The notes beneath the pieces are model-generated. The model searched no databases. It had not been told where the DNA came from and worked only from the letters and a program-made list of their open reading frames with translations. Shown piece after piece: positions 1 to 9,825 of a stretch of 64,000 nucleotides of DNA. This DNA is from Eurosta solidaginis. Taxonomy: Eukaryota > Arthropoda > Insecta > Diptera > Tephritidae. The translations under genes were made by a program, and so were the position numbers. The stretch lies in contig NC_090319.1 in the NCBI RefSeq assembly GCF_040869045.1, positions 229,021,832-229,085,831 of the forward strand. Direction: 5' to 3'. The first letter of the stretch is position 1. Each line of letters starts with the position of its first letter.

Positions 1-440
1 ATTAAACTTCGTTAACCATAAAGCCATAGTCGTAACCATACCCATATCCATAACCATCTCCAATGTGATTGATTAATGGTGCCTTAACCTAAAAATCGTG
101 AAAATTTCATAAAAACCAAGAAAACGCAAAAAATTACAAATATTTTCCACAAAAAATAAGTCTCTGAGTCATAACGTATCCAAAACAATGAATAAAATCT
201 ACAAAAAGTTATTAAATTCACCAACTCAAACATTTTTAGGTTATGGATATGGCGAGAAACCAAAAACCAATTGGTTGGATATGGTATGGTTATGGCGTTG
301 GCGTTATGTTATGGCACCATTAATCGATTACATTGATTTCCATAAGGTAGGTTAGATCTGCTGTTTTACTTGGTTATGATTTTATGGTTATAAGTCACCA
401 TTAATTGGCCCTTAAAAATATTGGAGTTGGTGAATTTACG
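1..440. repeat. Foldback/MITE-like non-coding repeat
   Basis: No coding potential. A 23-bp segment at 61-83 is repeated inverted at 313-335 with two mismatches, and a second inverted pair lies at about 214-231 and 421-438 (TAAATTCACCAACTC type). The DNA between and outside them is full of short CCATAACCAT / ATGGTTATGG runs. This nested inverted architecture is what a foldback element or MITE looks like, but no target duplication could be placed, so the borders are approximate. Confidence 0.45.
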
Positions 441-1719
441 GCATTATTATGTATAAAGCAAAGCGACGCGGGGAATCACATTCACCCAAGTGAAACCAAA
501 TTCGTATCATATAAGAGCATTCATTCACTTTGGTGACTCTCGGTGACTATGGGTGACTGCAGGTGATTGTCTTATGTTTTTTCCTATTATATAGCGACGC
601 AAAGTGTCACGAACACTCATTTTGGCTGTCAAAATATTCACTTGCTTCTGGGTCGCGTTTGCTTCATTCACTTCGCTTTTTTATTGTCGTTTTTTATAAT
701 TTTTGAGAAAAATTGAGAATCTTAACATTTCGTGAAAAAAAGATTGAATTTTTCGATAGACAGCCGTTAAAAGTCATATTTAGAGCTTCGTTTAATGTGT
801 ATGCCTATTACGTCAAATTTTACAGAAATAAAAAACAAGCGAAACCTATAAAAATTATAGCCAGGGACCCAAACTGGTATTCCTTTTGTAATAAAAGTCC
901 TTCAGAAAAAAATATTGGTGGTATGGCATAGAACGTTCAATGTGGTCATATTAAATCGTTCCCGAGATGGTCGGGCTTGTATTTTAATGCTGCATGTTAC
1001 CGGAACATACCGGATATATAAAGGACCATCAACATCGATAACATTCCCCGAAACTTTCGGGGAGTTTTTTTTTATCGCCACAACAACAACAATTGGTTAT
1101 GGTTTTTCGATAACAAGTTTCTAGTGTTAGTAGAAAAAATTGTAGTGTCCCTACAGGTTTCAAATCCAGATATTTACGAGAATGGATTGTTAAAAAATTC
1201 ATTTTATTTCGAGGAACCGTATCTTAGTTATGTGGTCGAACTTTTATTCTATTCATAAAAAATAGAAGTCCGGATTTAACTTTTTTTCGGCCTTATAAAA
1301 TAAATGTGCGGATTTTAGTTTTTTTGTGATTTTTTTTTTTAAATGGGATGCATGATTCGTCATGAAAATGCTATGGGTATCCCCGGAATCCCATACACTA
1401 TCACCAAGGAAAAGTTTTGAAAAGGACTTTTTCAAGTCAAAAAAAAAAAACAACAAATACTTATTAAAGTGAGAATGGTTATAACCAATAGTTATACCAT
1501 AGTTTTGTCACTGTCTTTCTTCACGATCCTTATTTTCTTAGTTTTATGATAAAAACTGAATAATAGGAAAATAAAAATTATAATTTTATTGTAGATTGTT
1601 TAATAACTATAATAATTATTACTCCGTGCTATTTTTTTTTTTTTTATTTTCTTATAAATCAGTGATTCTCGAACAACGTAGTAAATTAAAAGGTGTATCG
1701 AAAATTATCTGTCTCTTCG
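441..1719. other. Intergenic stretch without recognisable gene
   Basis: Nothing here resembles a known protein; the short open frames at 713-931 and 915-1124 lack any domain. Small features only: four head-to-tail copies of a GGTGACT-type decamer at about 532-569, and a perfect 8-bp palindrome (CCCCGAAA / TTTCGGGG, centre 1054) followed by a T run. The rest is AT-rich with several long T tracts. Confidence 0.5.
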
Positions 1720-2712
1720 GCAAACATTGGTACAATTCAGGAACGCAACATCTAAGCCCATTAAACAAGTGGTACCACAGGGTGGTGTCCTACCCTCGCT
1801 TCTGTTTACGTTCTACATATCGAAGCTATCTTCACCACCAGAAGGAGTCACTATCGTTTCCTACGCCTATGGCTGCACAATAAGGGCCACAGGGCCAGGC
1901 CCACCCATCGATGATCTAGGTAATAAAATAAACAACAATCTCCTTATTTACAACATGAGCGCGCCAAATGTCGACCATATTGAATATCCATGTCGATGGA
2001 ATCACGCTACCGACTGTCTTACACCCAAAATCCTAGGTGAGACGTTCGATCAGGATCTACATTTTGGAGAGCATGCAACCGCAATTATTCCTACGATCCA
2101 GAGCCGTAATAAAATCCTCAATTCTCTTGCCTGCAGGATTTGGGGCAAAGACAAAAAACACTCATTGCCACTTACAAAGCAATTGACCGGTCGATTGCAT
2201 GGTACGCGTTCCCATATGATCGCCAAGCCTAAAGGATTCTCACTGGAAGAAAACAAATACTGCCCTCAAAACCGCTACGGGCTGTTTTCTTATGTCCCCA
2301 GAACACCATCTACATAATGAGGCGAGATTATTCCCAATTAAGAAGAGAAATGAGATGCTAACCAAACAGTTTGTGTTGAATACCCAGAAACCTAGACATC
2401 CCAATAGACCTCTAATTGATGAGAATACATCGCCCAGGGGCTTAAGGGGTCATCTCCGTAAGTATTATGAGGAAATACGGCACCTGAGAACACACCCGTA
2501 TGAAGCAAAACGGCACGTGATATCCTCAAACAGGCGTCGGACCTCTATGCCAGGACTTGCCCGGCAAATCCGGTACTCAAAGAAAAATTCCCAGAACCAG
2601 CAGATGAGGAAATCACTCTCCCTCGGGAAATATGCGTCACTCTAGCTAAACTTCGATCTGGGTACTGTATCAGGTTAAACTCTACCCATCTAGAATCAAC
2701 CCCGACATACGA
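1720..2712 (+). pseudogene. Jockey-clade LINE reverse transcriptase, C-terminal part, decayed
   Basis: Encodes the second half of a non-LTR retrotransposon ORF2. Visible blocks in order are the PQGGVL turn of the reverse transcriptase palm at about 1769, the polymerase box where YADD has become YAYG at about 1860, the thumb-region segment LHFGEHATAI..QSRNKIL at about 2059-2116, and the C-terminal NEMLTKQF and YYEEIRHLRTHP segments from about 2350. The reading frame changes at least three times, so there is no product. A close relative of the last segment is found at 37213-37640. The catalytic aspartates are gone, which makes this a dead 5'-truncated copy. Family assignment rests on these blocks and is firm; the exact LINE name is not known to me. 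Confidence 0.85.
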
Positions 2713-3338
2713 CTTGAAAGAACATTGAGGGAATTTAATAAAATTCGAACACAAAATGTTGAAAAAATAAATTAGAAGTTTGGTAATACTCTAGAACAGT
2801 CGACTGCTAATACGCGTCCAAAATATCGTGAGAGGTGTCAAACGAAAATAAAAATATTAACTCGTTCAAAATTTATAAACGAAAAGCCGAAAAATTTACC
2901 ACGGGTACCTGCGAAACCGGGGGTGGCATCGATATTATTTTTGCGCAGAACGCCTTTCCGCGTTGGCAGTCTTCGGCCGCGCGTGGGTTCAAAATTAAAT
3001 GCGTGCAAAATCCCTTTGTCCACAAAATTTTTTTCAGTGCACAACATTACAACGTGAAAATTGCCAACTTCAACTGTAAATATCTACGGACAGAGAACAC
3101 ATTTTTATTTTCCGCCTTCGGATTATTGTTGTCGAGGTCAAAACGCGTCTTTTCACACCTCTCTCTATATTTTTGGACGCATGTTAACAGTCGACCCCTG
3201 TTCTGAACTGTTACCAGAAATTTTGTTTGTCGTAAAAAATTTCTAGTTTTATATTACGAGAAAGAACAGGTTAACGTTGTAACAAACAGTGTAGTGCTAA
3301 CAACTGCAACGAGGCTATGCCTAGGGAAGCTTGGGCGC
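2713..3338. other. Unassigned sequence, possibly an old repeat
   Basis: No gene recognised. The + frame 2835-3206 is open for 123 codons but matches no family I can name. Base composition is more balanced at 2900-3030 (CG-rich CCGCGTTGGCAG, CGGCCGCGCG) than in the surrounding AT-rich DNA, which hints at an inserted repeat rather than unique sequence. Confidence 0.4.
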
Positions 3339-3477
3339 CATAGTGGTATGAGCTTCAAGGCGCATAGTGCCAAAATTGCAGCTGTAGTGCAAAGCCGCAA
3401 CAAAATCCTCAAATCGATTGCCGGCAGTACTTGAAAAAAAAGATAAGGAAACATACAAAATTCAACCGCAACTGTTA
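3339..3477 (+). pseudogene. Short Jockey-type LINE RT fragment
   Basis: A roughly 45-codon piece of LINE reverse transcriptase: the frame around 3355-3433 reads FKAHSAKIAAVVQSRNKIL followed by KSIAGST, parallel to the segment at 2059-2130 of the larger LINE copy but clearly diverged from it. The frame is lost at a stop after 3433. It ends where the putative DNA transposon end begins (3478), so it looks cut by that insertion. Confidence 0.75.
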
Positions 3478-3728
3478 GGGCCGTTTTCATAAAAGCCGGT
3501 AAGCGGTATATCTAATCAATGATTGCTTAACCGCTGATATTCTGAATGAGAATTTCGTTTTCACCAAGGCCTGTTAAGTTCTCACCGATTACACCGCTCA
3601 TTGTGAATAAATAAAGAAAAAGTTGCATTGTGAATAGGTAAAACCGCTGATTTTTGTTTTGCTTAAATCAAAGTAAATACTATTTTTTAGTATATAAAAA
3701 GTAATTCAAAGTTAAAAAAAATTGTAAA
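3475..3728 (+). promoter_or_regulatory. Putative PIF/Harbinger 5' end with TATA box
   Basis: The LINE fragment stops at a TTA (3475-3477) followed by GGGCCGTTTTCATAAA. PIF/Harbinger elements have GGG-rich termini and 3-bp TWA target duplications, and they often carry a Myb/SANT-like gene such as the one that follows. A TATATAAAA box lies at about 3691, some 35 bp before the ATG at 3729, so a short promoter and leader are plausible. The matching right terminus is not present, because T1 sequence starts at 4648. Assignment of the terminus is inference. Confidence 0.4.
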
Positions 3729-4564
3729 ATGGAATTCAAAGGAAGTAAAAATAAGCCCCGTCTTCCAAATGCTACATCAGCAGAGGAGACACTTCTAATA
3801 TCTTTGGCTGAGCAGCACGCCTCAATATTGGAGAATAAAAAAACCGACGCGGTCTTTTGCGAACAGAAACGGAAAGTATGGGAGCAAATAGATCGCGCTT
3901 TTGAGGCCCAGATGGGCGTCAAACGTGGAGCGAAAAAATTTAAAGGAAAAGTATGAGAACATGAAACGGAAAGCCAGAAAGTCCCTGGCAGGGGAGCGAC
4001 AGGAAAACAGGAAATATATAGAACTGGTGGTGGTCGTAACCGGAGCTACATGGACCCAAATACAGAAAGATTAGCGGCGTTGTTGGGCCAGACGGCAACT
4101 GGCTTTGCAAATAGTTACGATAGCGATGGTAAGACGTTGTATATTTCTGTTAAACCAAAATGTATCTAATAATGTATTATTTCAGTTATAACATATGAAA
4201 TAGAAGCAATGGAAAAGCCAATAGTGGACGAAGCTTCCTCAGAAATTTTTGAGGAGTCCATGAGGAGCATCGAGGAGCCTATATTTGAGGCAGTTGAGAC
4301 CTTAGAAAATGTAGTAGACTATATTTATCATTTTTCTCTTTAATAAATTTATAATTTTGTAGACCACTGCAACCGATTGGAGCACGTAAATCCGACGCAG
4401 CTCAAAACGAAACCCTCGGAGAAACTAGCGGTACATAGGGACGGAAAAAAGACAACTGACCGCCAACAAGAATTTTGGGAGGAGGAGAATAAGTGGGCGG
4501 TCGAGAGGCATCAGTGGGCAAAAGAGAAACATATGCTCGAAATGGATCTACTCCAAATTAATTA
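3729..4564 (+). pseudogene. Myb/SANT-like DNA-binding protein, three exons, frameshifted
   Basis: The first 75 codons match the N-terminal half of a Myb/SANT-like (Myb_DNA-bind_5 type) domain: SAEETLLISLAEQHASILEN..DAVFCEQKRKVWEQI. At about 3946 an extra base moves the rest of the domain (KYENMKRKARKSLAGERQE) into another frame, and near 4015 a second change restores the first one (GGGRNRSYMDPNTERLAALLGQT). Two good introns follow: 4129-4185 (GTAAGA..TTTCAG, 57 bp) and 4311-4362 (52 bp). Exon 3 carries another shift before a basic, Trp/Glu-rich C-terminal helix (RQQEFWEEENKWAVERHQW) and a stop at 4563. Such proteins bind DNA and accompany PIF/Harbinger transposases; others are zeste/NAIF1-like host factors. 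With three frame breaks this copy is not functional. Confidence 0.8.
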
Positions 4565-4647
4565 AAAAAAAGCCAAATTAAATGTCGAGTAAGAGGCAAC
4601 CAAAGTAGCATAAGTCGACGGCTGTGAATAGCGTTCAAAAAATTTAA

Positions 4648-6152
4648 ACTGCCCCATAAAACAAAGGTGTTACCCGAAAAATCCAAAGGGAAAGTTAAAC
4701 GTGGTGACAGATGCACTTTCGAGACAGCCGATGGACGAGCAACTAGGCACGTTGACGCTAGAGCAAGGCAAAGACGAGTGCAAGTGGCTAAAAGGGAAGA
4801 AGGCAGAGGTAAGAAAGGCTCCGGAGGAATTCCATGACTATGCGATCGAGGACGGAAAGCTATACAGGAGAATAGAGAGTCAAGTTGATGGTGAAGACGC
4901 AGTACCGTGGAAGCTATGTGTACCGACCCCTCAGAGACGCAGAGTGCTGGTGGAAATTGATGACACACCAAGCGCAGGACACATGGGCATTCGAAAATCA
5001 ATTGCGCGAGCGACGACACGATATTACTGGCCCGGAATCTTCAGAGACATAATAAAGTACTTACAGCAATCTCATGGATGTCAGGTATACAAACCTAGTT
5101 AACAACACGCCGCGGGTAAGTTGTTAACTAAAATTCCAGAAGAACCGTGGGCAACAGTGTGTGCAGACTTTGTTGGTCCAATGCTACGCTCAAAACATGG
5201 TAATACAATGGCATTAGTTTTCGTTGACAGATCAAAATGGGTGGAGATAATGGCAATTAGAAAGGCAACAACAGAGAGCGTAATACGAGGATTTAGAGAG
5301 AGAATTTTGGCACGATTTGGCATTCCAAAGGTATTAAACACAGACAACGGAGCGCAGTTCGTGAGCAAACGTTTTAAGGAGTATTTGGAGGAGCTTGGCG
5401 TAAAACACCAGCTGACAGCACCATACACACCGCAGGAGAACCCGACAGAAAGAGCGAACCGCAACATCAAGAGTATGATAGCACAGTTTTCAGGGGATGA
5501 GCAGAGAACATGGGACGAGCTGATACCACAGATAACACTCGCACTAAACACATGCGTATGTGAATCGACCGGGTACAGTCGAGCATATGTAGTACAAGGC
5601 AGAGAGCCAAGGATTCCCAATAGCCTTTACGACGGGCATATTTTCGGTAGAGGTGAGAGCGTAGCTAATCCAGCGGAGAAATCGATGAAGGTTAAGGAGA
5701 TATTCGTGATAGTACGAAGGAAGCAAGAGCGAGCATCAGCAGAGCAAACAAAGCATTATAATTTAAGAAGAAGGCAATGGCAACCGGCTATGGGTGACCT
5801 AGTGCTGGTAAAGGAGCATCAGCTGTCAAAAGCGGTGCATAACTTTTCAGCCAAACTAGCGCCGAGGTACAGTGGACCTCACCGAGTAACCAAATTTGTA
5901 TCACCAGTGATCGTAGAGTTAGACTACGATTTCAGAGGAAGGAGGAGGACAGCCCACTTAAGTGAGCTGAAAGAATACCACGAAACCGACACTGTCGACA
6001 ACAAGGAATCCAGGAAGCAAAGGCATGAACAGAGCAACAAGAAGAATGCTAGTGAAGATCAGATCCCGTCAACATCGTCCAATAAAACAGCAAACAATAT
6101 TTCCGAGGTACAACAACAGAGAGAGAACAGAAAGTTAGCCAGCCATCTGTAG
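4648..6152 (+). pseudogene. pol: T1 pol remnant: RT/RNase H deletion joint plus integrase
   Basis: The first codons (about 4650-4690) come from the N-terminal edge of reverse transcriptase and jump straight to the end of RNase H (VVTDALSRQP); everything between is deleted. Next comes the integrase zinc domain, defective here: one His is replaced (EIDDTPSAGH) and the first Cys of the CxxC pair is Ser (QSHGCQ). A TAA at 5100-5102 interrupts the frame. The downstream frame (5121-6152, 343 codons) holds the integrase core with D16, D75 and E110 all present, 34 residues between the last two, and a GPY/F-like C-terminal module (KLAPRYSGPHRVTKF). The tail is hydrophilic and Gln/Asn-rich. Integrase inserts the cDNA into the genome; this copy lacks a polymerase and has a stop, so it is dead as an autonomous element. 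Confidence 0.9.
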
Positions 6153-6885
6153 TACACTTACACGAGTCAGCGAAGAGACCGAGAGACAACAAGGAGAGAA
6201 CCAAAGTACAAGTCAACAGCTGGTAGCATACAGAGATACTCAAGTGCAAAACCATCGGAGAATCAGGTACAGGTCGCTCGAGGAACCCAAGTACAGATCG
6301 CCAGAGGACCGCTACCTGGATCAAGATTACACCTAGGAAGGCAGTTCGCTAGAGCAGTCCTAAACGAACACACACCCCGAGACAACTCCGGAATAGCGGG
6401 CTATTATGTGAGATTCTACTGCAACTCGAACCAAATCGGTAGTAACGTACACGCCCAACCGGAACAGTATCAAATCATACACGAAGAAATTTAATTTCAA
6501 TAAGTACCCGGACTTCGGATCAAGCACTAAAGCCCGGTAAACTCTAACCCCAATGATCACATAAATATACTCCCTAACTAGGCTCATGATATACCACGTT
6601 TTTACAAAAAAAAAAAAATCCACTATATACGGTGGGAGCACCCTAAGGAAAATCCACCAGTTTTTCATTGACAGTATAGACTGGTATCACACCTACCACA
6701 AAGTGGAAGAGCAGCGACGAGCAACAACATAGCAACATCCTGATGAAAGTTACAAAACCTAATTTGGTAAGAAGGATTGAGTGATACCCACTGCCAGGAA
6801 AAGTACCGTCTAACGCGTCAGAAGAAAACATATATAAACCGGGCCGCGGCAGGCCAAACTTCAAAGTATCGTTAAGCGAGTAACA
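6153..6885 (+). promoter_or_regulatory. T1 pol-ORF3 interval with internal TATA promoter
   Basis: About 730 bp without a long frame between the pol stop and ORF3. A perfect TATATAAA stands at 6831-6838, and a TCAAAG initiator-like site at 6861-6866 lies at the usual 30-bp spacing; the ORF3 ATG follows at 6886. The same TATA box is preserved at the matching place in the other copies (49588-49595 minus, 54958-54965 plus). The interval also contains a GC-rich GGGCCGCGGCAGGCC just after the TATA box. Confidence 0.6.
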
Positions 6886-7039
6886 ATGAATACGCCTAAT
6901 TATTCCGATTTTTCCGATGACCATAGTGAAGGGTGCGAGTGGGCCCCATTTAGGACGCGGCTACGGCGAAAAACAGCGGCTGCCAGGTACGGGGAGGGAA
7001 GTGGCGATGATAGCGCCGAGGAGTACAGGTCCGAATCCG
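6886..7039 (+). pseudogene. T1 ORF3, truncated copy
   Basis: The first 51 codons of the T1 3' ORF (MNTPNYSDFSDDHSEG and onward, acidic) are intact and in frame, then a deletion fuses them to the distal part of the LTR at 7039. The intact counterpart is the 281-codon frame on the minus strand at 48695-49540. Confidence 0.85.
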
Positions 7040-7509
7040 TTATTGTAAAATTACTGACTGCCTGCGCGCAGTCCTACTTAATTTTATAACGGAGGAATTG
7101 TTGCTAATGAATTGTTTATAGAAAATAACCGTCCGCCGACGTACGAAATCGTATATAAGGGCGAAAAATAAGCTTGTAAGATCAGAAGGTAGGAGATAGT
7201 GGGCTTCTACCACTGACCAGGACATGACCTGAAGGTTTTTGCTTCATTTCGTGATTACTTTTATATTCAGTAGGAGGTTTCTATTCCAACTGATGGAGAG
7301 CTTAGCAGCGGGGTTCTACCTCAGCTTCTCTTATCGAGACAGGGCCAGAGAATAGGAATAGCTATTAAAGGATATTGAATTTTTAAATAAATGTTATAAC
7401 ATATTTTCAGAACTCCTTTGTTTATTTATTTAAATCGGAATGGGTTCTCCCAACAACTATAGAACCCTGGACGGACTGGGCATACCTCAGCAAAAATAAG
7501 TCCGTCACA
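7039..7509 (+). repeat. T1 LTR, 3' 471 bp, with promoter and poly(A) signal
   Basis: This LTR part holds the core signals: TATATAAG at 7152-7159, an initiator-like TCAGAA at 7182-7187 about 30 bp on, and AATAAA at 7386-7391, so R is about 220 bp. It ends GTCCGTCACA at 7509, pairing with the TGTGAGG start of full LTRs, and is followed two bases later by the primer-binding site. The 5' 0.9 kb of the LTR is missing here. Confidence 0.85.
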
Positions 7510-7510
7510 T

Positions 7511-7900
7511 ATGGCGCCCGACAAAGTGGAGCTAGACAAAGTTTCCAGAGGAAAGGGGAGGACAGCCCACTTAAGTGAGCTGAAAGCATACAACGCAACG
7601 GACGCCGCCGACAACAACGAATCCAGGAAGCAAAGGCATGAACAGAGTAACAAGAATAATGCTAGTGAAGATCAAATCCCGTCAACTGCGTCCAATCGAA
7701 CAGCAAACAATATTTCCGAGGTACAACAACAGAGAGAGAACAGCGAGGTAGCCATCTGTGGTACGCTCACACTAGTCAGCGAAGAGACCGAGAGACAGCA
7801 TGAAGAGGACCAAAGTACAAGCCAACAGCTGGTAGCATACAGAGCCGCTCAAGTGCAAAACAATACGGAGACTCAGGTACGAACTTTTCCAGAAAATTAG
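7511..7900 (+). CDS. 129-codon fusion frame starting in the T1 primer-binding site
   Basis: The ATG overlaps the primer-binding site (ATGGCGCCCGAC). The frame then reads a few novel residues, the last residues of the integrase C-terminal region (GRTAHLSELKAY), the Gln/Asn-rich pol tail, and finally runs on into sequence that is non-coding in full T1 copies, stopping after RTFPEN. It was created by the deletion joining the primer site to late pol. The protein would be hydrophilic and without catalytic residues. An identical-length frame occurs at 56779-57168. Whether it is translated is unknown; it may simply be a by-product of the deletion. Confidence 0.4.
   Translation: MAPDKVELDKVSRGKGRTAHLSELKAYNATDAADNNESRKQRHEQSNKNNASEDQIPSTASNRTANNISEVQQQRENSEVAICGTLTLVSEETERQHEEDQSTSQQLVAYRAAQVQNNTETQVRTFPEN
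7512..7522 (+). other. T1 primer-binding site (tRNA-Lys type)
   Basis: TGGCGCCCGAC two bases after the LTR end. It matches the 3' end complement of tRNA-Lys used by gypsy and many retroviruses (TGGCGCCC core). The same sequence is at 56780-56790. Confidence 0.8.
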
Positions 7901-8248
7901 GTACAGGTCGCACGAGGCACCAAGTAGAGATCGCCAGAGGACCGATACCTGGATCAAGATTACACATAGGAAGGCAGTTCCCTATAACGGCCCTAAACGA
8001 ACACACACCCCGAGACAACTCCGGAATAACGGAGTATTACGTGAGATTCTACTGCAACTCGAATCATATCGGTAGTAACGTACACGCCCAACCGGAACAG
8101 TATCAAATCATACACGAAGAAATTTCATTTCAAGAAATATCCGGACATCGGGTCAACCACTAAAAGCCCGATAAACTCTAACCATAATTGCATAATCACT
8201 TAAATATACCCTGTAACTAGGCTCATGATATACCACATTTTTTTAAAT

Positions 8249-8815
8249 CCACCATATACGGTGGGAAACCCTAAGAAAAATCCACGAGCTTTCAGTTACA
8301 GTATAGACTGGCATCACACACACCACCGACGGGACGGGCAGCGAAACGCCAGCAACGAACACAAAGACGACAACGAAATATTAAGCCGTTTGGCCAGCGA
8401 GGTCAACGGCAGCCTCAACGACAACTACAGCGACATATTGAGCCTGATAGCCAACGACGGCATTGACGACGAAGGCAGCATGGGCGACCACTTCGGCGTA
8501 CGGATCGTGTGAGGAGGGAGGCCGAGGACCCCACCATATACGGTGTGAACACCCTAAGAAAAATCCACGAGCTTTCAGTTACAGTATAGTCTGGCATCAC
8601 AAACAACACCGACGGGAAGGGCAGCGAAACGCCAGCAACGAACACAAAGACGGCAACGAAATATTAAGCCGTTTGGCCAGCGAGGTCAACGGCAGCCTCA
8701 ACGACAACAACAGCGACATATTGAGCCTGATATAGCCAACGACGGCAGTGACGACGAAGGCAGCATGGGCGACCACTTCGGCGTACGGATCGTGTGAGGA
8801 GGGAGGCCGAGGACC
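8249..8815 (+). repeat. Tandem duplication of a 282/285-bp T1 3'-region/ORF3 segment
   Basis: Two head-to-tail units, 8249-8530 and 8531-8815, each starting CCACCATATACGGTG and ending in GGCCGAGGACC. Each unit joins T1 3'-region sequence to the part of ORF3 coding the repeats LSRLASEVNGSL and SDILSLIAN, then ends in the polypurine-like GTGTGAGGAGGGAGG. The same pair is at 57517-57798 and 57799-58083. A TATATAAA box upstream of ORF3 has been lost by this deletion. Confidence 0.85.
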
Positions 8816-9825
8816 CCAAAACCGAGGGTTTTGTACCCTCACAACATATACTTTCATATTCAATTTTCAACATACATTGTATACAATAATTGAATTTATA
8901 ACCCTGAATTTACCATTTATACATTTTTATGACATTTTATGACATGTACTATATCTTTATGAATTACACGTCAAAATACATATATTCTGTTGTATATTGA
9001 GTTAGTAATTACTAAATTGAAGGACAAATCAAACTTGCGCACTTTTGCGCGCAAACAAAATATTTACATTTTCGCCCACATAAATTTCAAATATAGGTCA
9101 CCCTAAGATACAGTAAAACCTTTGGAAGGGAAGTGGATACGCACAAAACATAAAGTTGCGCCGGCCAACCAACCCTTTGGGCATCCAATGCACTCAACTA
9201 CAAATACAATATACATAATAATTTGAAAAAACCGGAGATCAGCAGCAAGTCGCCAAAAATAAGCGCCGCTACTAATTGGAATTTTGCAATACATACTTAC
9301 GCAGAAGCATACGACACACCAACGCACGACGTAAGCAGAAGTCGAAAGCATCAAGCGAGGCCAACGCACCATCAGAACCAAGCGACAGCAAACACACGCA
9401 TAAACACAAATGATTGAATTCAATAGGTAAAGCGAAGATTGGAAAACACGGCAGGCATACAACCAACAGATGTACGATGCTAGGTACACGGGGTTTTATG
9501 TATATTAGGGCTCCCGAAAATTGGGGTAAAGCTAAATGCCGGGATAGCGGATTATCCTACATGATCGAAAGTATGCATATACATATATATGTACAAACCA
9601 TAGGCATGATAATGCGTATGTTAGCATCTAAGCATATGTATATACTAATAAAATACAGCGAAAGTAGCGTTAGGCTAGTATTCGATTTTTGCATTTCTAC
9701 CTTTTATAATTTTGTTGTAAAATTACTGACTACCTGCGCGCAGTCCTACATTGTTTTATAACGGTGGAATTGTTACTAATGAGTTGTTTTTAGAAAATAA
9801 CCGTCCGCCGACGTACGAAATCGTA
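8806..9825 (+). repeat. T1 LTR, 5' part, truncated at its TATA box
   Basis: About 1.02 kb corresponding to the U3 part of T1 LTRs, starting with a changed terminus (GCCGAGGACCCC in place of TGTGAGGACCCC). It contains the AAAACC..GGTTTT palindrome and the usual U3 sequence, and breaks off at AAATCGTA, inside the TATATAAG promoter box, where block F starts. With no TATA, R or U5 it cannot function as an LTR. Breakpoint is shared with 59104 and 63225. Confidence 0.85.

Larger units (their letters stand above)
4648..7509 (+). mobile_element. T1 copy A: gypsy-like retrotransposon, 5'-truncated, RT deleted
   Basis: A plus-strand piece of the T1 family comprising pol remnant (4648-6152), the 3' region with an internal TATA box (6153-6885), the first 51 codons of ORF3, and the last 471 bp of the LTR (7039-7509). 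The 5' LTR, gag and protease are missing. ORF3 and LTR are joined by a deletion at 7039 (one-base overlap). Copy A is nearly identical over 2.4 kb to the minus-strand copy at about 51790-49370, including its premature stop. Confidence 0.85.
7510..9825 (+). mobile_element. T1 deletion derivative (copy X1)
   Basis: A second T1 in tandem that shares the LTR ending at 7509. Its internal region runs from the primer-binding site directly into the last part of pol, so gag, protease, RT and most of integrase are gone, then continues through the 3' region (7901-8248), a duplicated fusion of 3' region and ORF3 repeats (8249-8815) and an LTR cut short at 9825. The whole block, with flank F, recurs at 56307-59933 in the same orientation. 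Confidence 0.8.

Noticed and set aside
1046..1070. Rho-independent terminator (hairpin plus T run)
   Set aside because: The stem has a one-base loop and the context is eukaryotic non-coding DNA without a gene before it.
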